A stretch of 7,706 nt of DNA. Source: Fen-999 sp035654135. GTDB lineage: Bacteria; Pseudomonadota; Gammaproteobacteria; Burkholderiales; Rhodocyclaceae. Where the stretch lies: assembly GCA_035654135.1 (NCBI GenBank), contig DASRXN010000189.1, positions 1-7,706 on the forward strand, in the 5' to 3' direction. The position numbers were made by a program, and so were the translations under genes. The notes under the pieces are model-generated. The model was given only the letters and a program-made list of their open reading frames with translations, searched no databases and was not told the DNA's origin. Position 1 is the first letter of the stretch; each line of letters begins with the position of its first letter. This document shows, in pieces, positions 6,042 through 7,706 of the stretch.

Positions 6042-6062
6042 CCTTTGACCTAGAAATCAGAT

Positions 6063-6078
6063 TGTCGCGAACGCCACA
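6063..6078. promoter_or_regulatory. NifA upstream activator sequence (TGT-N10-ACA)
   Basis: TGT CGCGAACGCC ACA is an exact match to the palindromic NifA site. Its centre lies about 74 bases before the predicted start point, slightly closer than the common -80 to -150 range but workable. No second perfect copy was seen nearby. Confidence 0.85.
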
Positions 6079-6098
6079 AACCCGCAATGGCGGGGTTG
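6078..6098 (-). terminator. Weak terminator-like hairpin after the lrp-hydratase unit
   Basis: On the minus strand AACCCCGC CATT GCGGGTT can fold into a seven-pair stem with one bulged C, followed by a short TTTGT. It could end transcription arriving from the upstream minus-strand genes before the nifB promoter. The T run is poor and the element abuts the NifA site, so the call is tentative. Confidence 0.3.
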
Positions 6099-6114
6099 CG
6101 ACGTTCCGGATGAC

Positions 6115-6204
6115 TCAGAACCCGGACAGTTGCGACAGCCGGGGTGCCCCGAGTGCCGCGGCGGCGATGGCGGCTGCAGCGGCCGCCACGAACAGTTTCT
6201 CCAT
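6115..6204 (-). CDS. Possible 29-residue Ala-rich hydrophobic peptide
   Basis: An ATG at 6204 opens a frame to a TGA at 6117-6115, giving MEKLFVAAAAAAIAAAALG followed by APRLSQLSGF. A charged N-terminus and then about 17 hydrophobic, mostly Ala, residues resemble a small membrane peptide or the remnant of a signal peptide. It begins 39 bases after the hydratase stop and ends just before the hairpin near 6098. The ribosome site is weak (AGGCGG at long spacing). Ala codons are common in this GC-rich DNA, so chance is a real alternative. No family is recognised. Confidence 0.28.
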   Translation of the reverse strand: MEKLFVAAAAAAIAAAALGAPRLSQLSGF

Positions 6205-6243
6205 TCCGGTTACCGCCTGGAAAACGCGTTGGGAGGCTTGAGC

Positions 6244-7095
6244 CTACTCGAAGTGCACCACCGCCACGGGGTTGTCGTGCAAACCCATATAGGTCACCGA
6301 GATGGAGGTACCCGGCTCGACGGGCGCGGACGGCAGGAAGCCGCCCAGGCTGAGCAGGTCGCCCGGCTTGAGTTCGATGCCGTCGCGCTTGAGCGCTTTC
6401 GCCAGCCAGAGCACCACCCGGATCGGCTGCCCCATCAGCACATTGCCGCGCGCCCGGCCGATCTCCCGCCCGGTGCGATCTTCGGATACCACCACCTCCA
6501 TCCGCGCCAGCGCGTCCAGCAAGGCGCGGCTGGGCACCACCGGGATCCGCGGCCCCAGCACGCCGCCGCGGAAGGCCGCGTTGGTGGCGACCAGTTCGGC
6601 GCCGGTGGGCGAACCGTCGAGCATGATGTCGGGCAGTTCGATGAACGGAATCAGTGTGCTGAGGTGCTCGAGGGCTTCGAGCGGAGATTCGGCGTCGGCC
6701 AGCCCCGCATCCTTCACCACCACGATGAAATTGGCTTCATAGCGCAGCTTCGCCCCGAACTTCGCATACACCAGCGTCGAGTTGAACAGCATCATGCCGC
6801 CGAACATCGCGCCCCAGGCCGGGCCGGACACACCGAAGCGCTGCTGAGACTCGGCGCTGGTGAATACCGCCTTGTAGCCGACCCGCTTGCCGAGCACCCT
6901 CGGCAGTGCCTCGATCAGCTTGCCGCGCGCGCAGCGGGCATCGTCGGGGCTGATGTCCTTGCCGAAACCCCGGCTCACCCTGGCCGCCCGGAAGTCGTCG
7001 AGATAGGCTGCCACCGTGGCGGCGTCCGGACAGGCCGCCGATGCCAGCAGCGGCAGGCAGGCCGCGAGCAACAACAGACACCTTGCCGACTTCAT
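6244..7095 (-). CDS. Exported FAH-superfamily hydratase-like protein (2-keto-4-pentenoate hydratase type)
   Basis: The 283-residue protein starts with a signal peptide (MKSARCLLLLAACLPLLASA, likely cut near residue 20-22), so it should act in the periplasm. The rest follows the MhpD/HpaH hydratase fold: VGYKAVFTS (72-80), RYEANFIVVV (118-127), PFIELPD (150-156), ATNAAFRGGVLG (170-181), GNVLMGQPIRVVLWLA (217-232), GDLLSLGGF (245-253). Family members bind Mg2+ and hydrate or decarboxylate 2-keto acids of aromatic catabolism. In the usual E-x-E metal motif the second Glu appears to be Asn here (E120-A-N122), while the third ligand E153 is kept, so activity may differ or be lost. The ATG overlaps the lrp stop (ATGA) and follows a strong GGAGGGAGGG ribosome site. 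Substrate unknown. It is not obviously connected to nitrogen fixation. Confidence 0.8.
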   Translation of the reverse strand: MKSARCLLLLAACLPLLASAACPDAATVAAYLDDFRAARVSRGFGKDISPDDARCARGKLIEALPRVLGKRVGYKAVFTSAESQQRFGVSGPAWGAMFGGMMLFNSTLVYAKFGAKLRYEANFIVVVKDAGLADAESPLEALEHLSTLIPFIELPDIMLDGSPTGAELVATNAAFRGGVLGPRIPVVPSRALLDALARMEVVVSEDRTGREIGRARGNVLMGQPIRVVLWLAKALKRDGIELKPGDLLSLGGFLPSAPVEPGTSISVTYMGLHDNPVAVVHFE

Positions 7096-7568
7096 TTCCC
7101 TCCCTCCCCGACCGGCACCGCGCTCTTGTCCACCACCCGGCGCAGCACGAAGCTCGAATGTACTCCGGTCACGCCCTTGATGCGGGTGATGCGGTTGAGC
7201 AGCAGTTCCTGGTAGGCATCCATGTCCTTTACCACCACCTTGAGCTGGTAGTCCGCATCCTGGCCGGTGATCAGCAGGCATTCCAGCACCTCGGGGATTT
7301 CGCGCACTGCCTTCTCGAAGGCATCGAATCGTTCGGGCGTGTGCTGGTCCATGGAGATGTGGATCAGTGCCATAAGCGTGAGGCCCAACGCCTTCGGATC
7401 GACCAGCGCGCGGTAGCCGACCACAAAGCCGCCCTCCTCCAGCGCCCGCACGCGGCGAAGGCAGGGCGAGGGCGAGAGGCCGATGCGCTCGGCCAAGTCC
7501 TGGTTGCTGATCCGGCCATCCTCCTGCAAGGCGGCGAGGATCTGGCGGTCGTAGCGATCAATCTCCAT
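7092..7568 (-). CDS. Lrp/AsnC-family transcriptional regulator
   Basis: The 158-residue protein has the Lrp layout: a winged helix-turn-helix at about 5-50 (IDRYDRQILAALQEDGRIS, then LAERIGLSPSPCLRRVRALEEGGFV) and a ligand-sensing RAM domain (about 65-145) with the GQDADYQLKVVVKD block. Such proteins respond to amino acids or related small molecules and often control themselves and a divergent neighbour. The ATG at 7568 has GGAGG seven bases upstream; a longer frame from 7655 exists, but its extra 29 residues are not Lrp-like. The stop overlaps the hydratase start, so the two form one unit. The divergent gene starting at 7697 is a natural target. The effector cannot be read from sequence. Confidence 0.93.
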   Translation of the reverse strand: MEIDRYDRQILAALQEDGRISNQDLAERIGLSPSPCLRRVRALEEGGFVVGYRALVDPKALGLTLMALIHISMDQHTPERFDAFEKAVREIPEVLECLLITGQDADYQLKVVVKDMDAYQELLLNRITRIKGVTGVHSSFVLRRVVDKSAVPVGEGGK

Positions 7569-7591
7569 GTCGATGCCTCCAATGCACGATA

Positions 7592-7606
7592 CTGCGCAAT
7601 ATTCTG
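7592..7606. promoter_or_regulatory. Candidate Lrp-type operator overlapping the lrp promoter
   Basis: Minus-strand CAGAATATTGCGCAG agrees with 12 of 15 positions of the E. coli Lrp consensus (YAGHAWATTWTDCTR) and centres on the palindrome AATATT. It covers the proposed -10 of the regulator gene, which would suit autorepression. Lrp paralogues differ in site preference, so this is tentative. Confidence 0.35.
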
Positions 7607-7625
7607 CCAAATCATCGCATTTCAA
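7598..7625 (-). promoter_or_regulatory. Candidate sigma-70 promoter of the lrp-hydratase unit
   Basis: Minus strand TTGAAA (7625-7620, five of six to the -35 consensus), a 16-base spacer and AATATT (7603-7598, four of six to the -10). It lies 30 bases before the chosen lrp ATG and in the only AT-rich patch of the interval. Confidence 0.4.
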
Positions 7626-7696
7626 TGCCACAAAACGCAAGCACATTTCGCGCACCCGTCGCTAACATGGCGCCATCGATAGCGAGGAACACCATC

Positions 7697-7706
7697 ATGT
7701 TGAAAT
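7697..7706 (+). CDS. Start of a divergent gene, cut by the window edge
   Basis: ATG TTG AAA is preceded by GAGGAA (7684-7689) at a suitable distance, so a plus-strand gene most likely begins here, divergent from the Lrp-family regulator. Only Met-Leu-Lys are visible, so its product cannot be named. Its position makes it a likely target of the regulator. Confidence 0.55.

Noticed and set aside
6130..7215. Long plus-strand open frame (361 codons) opposite the hydratase-like gene
   Set aside because: Antisense shadow; it crosses the lrp-hydratase junction and has no recognisable motif.
7569..7655. 29-residue N-terminal extension of the Lrp-family protein
   Set aside because: The extension reads through the promoter-like AT-rich interval and is not Lrp-like; the ATG at 7568 has a strong GGAGG.
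1..7706. tRNA/rRNA genes, insertion sequences, CRISPR repeats, phage attachment sites
   Set aside because: I looked for cloverleaf-like ends, transposase motifs with terminal repeats and regularly spaced repeats and saw none; base composition also appears even across the window.

Overview
The window looks like part of the nitrogen-fixation (nif) region of a GC-rich proteobacterial diazotroph. A betaproteobacterium of the Rhodocyclales type (Azoarcus, Azospira or Dechloromonas relatives) fits best. That placement rests on gene content, the sigma-54/NifA control and the protein resemblances, not on any database search.

The core is a tightly packed minus-strand operon running from about 6000 down to 890. 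In order of transcription it holds nifB; a 2[4Fe-4S] ferredoxin; an ArsC-like nitrogenase-associated protein (NifO type); a flavodiiron protein; a small [2Fe-2S] ferredoxin; a second [2Fe-2S] ferredoxin that closely resembles the Azotobacter FeSII (Shethna II) protective protein; and draG, the hydrolase that reactivates ADP-ribosylated Fe protein. Junctions are overlapping or a few bases to about 30 bases apart, so one transcript is likely. It is driven by a very clear sigma-54 promoter (6008-6023), with a perfect IHF-consensus match (6029-6041) and a perfect NifA activator site TGT-N10-ACA (6063-6078) upstream. The operon therefore seems to join FeMo-co precursor synthesis (NifB and its ferredoxin) to oxygen defence (flavodiiron protein, FeSII-like protein) and to post-translational reactivation (DraG).

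At the left edge, on the plus strand, a truncated SIR2-like protein gene overlaps a complete bacteriohemerythrin gene by 7 bases. The hemerythrin gene runs tail-to-tail into draG with a 68-base antisense overlap. An NAD-type domain, an O2-binding diiron protein and an ADP-ribose hydrolase are thus side by side, which is the most suggestive uncharacterised arrangement here.

At the right, a separate minus-strand unit holds an Lrp/AsnC-family regulator and, coupled to it by an ATGA overlap, an exported member of the fumarylacetoacetate hydrolase/hydratase superfamily. A possible very small Ala-rich ORF and a weak terminator-like hairpin follow before the nifB control region. A divergent plus-strand gene begins at 7697 and leaves the window after three codons. 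No tRNA, rRNA, insertion sequence or CRISPR array was seen.
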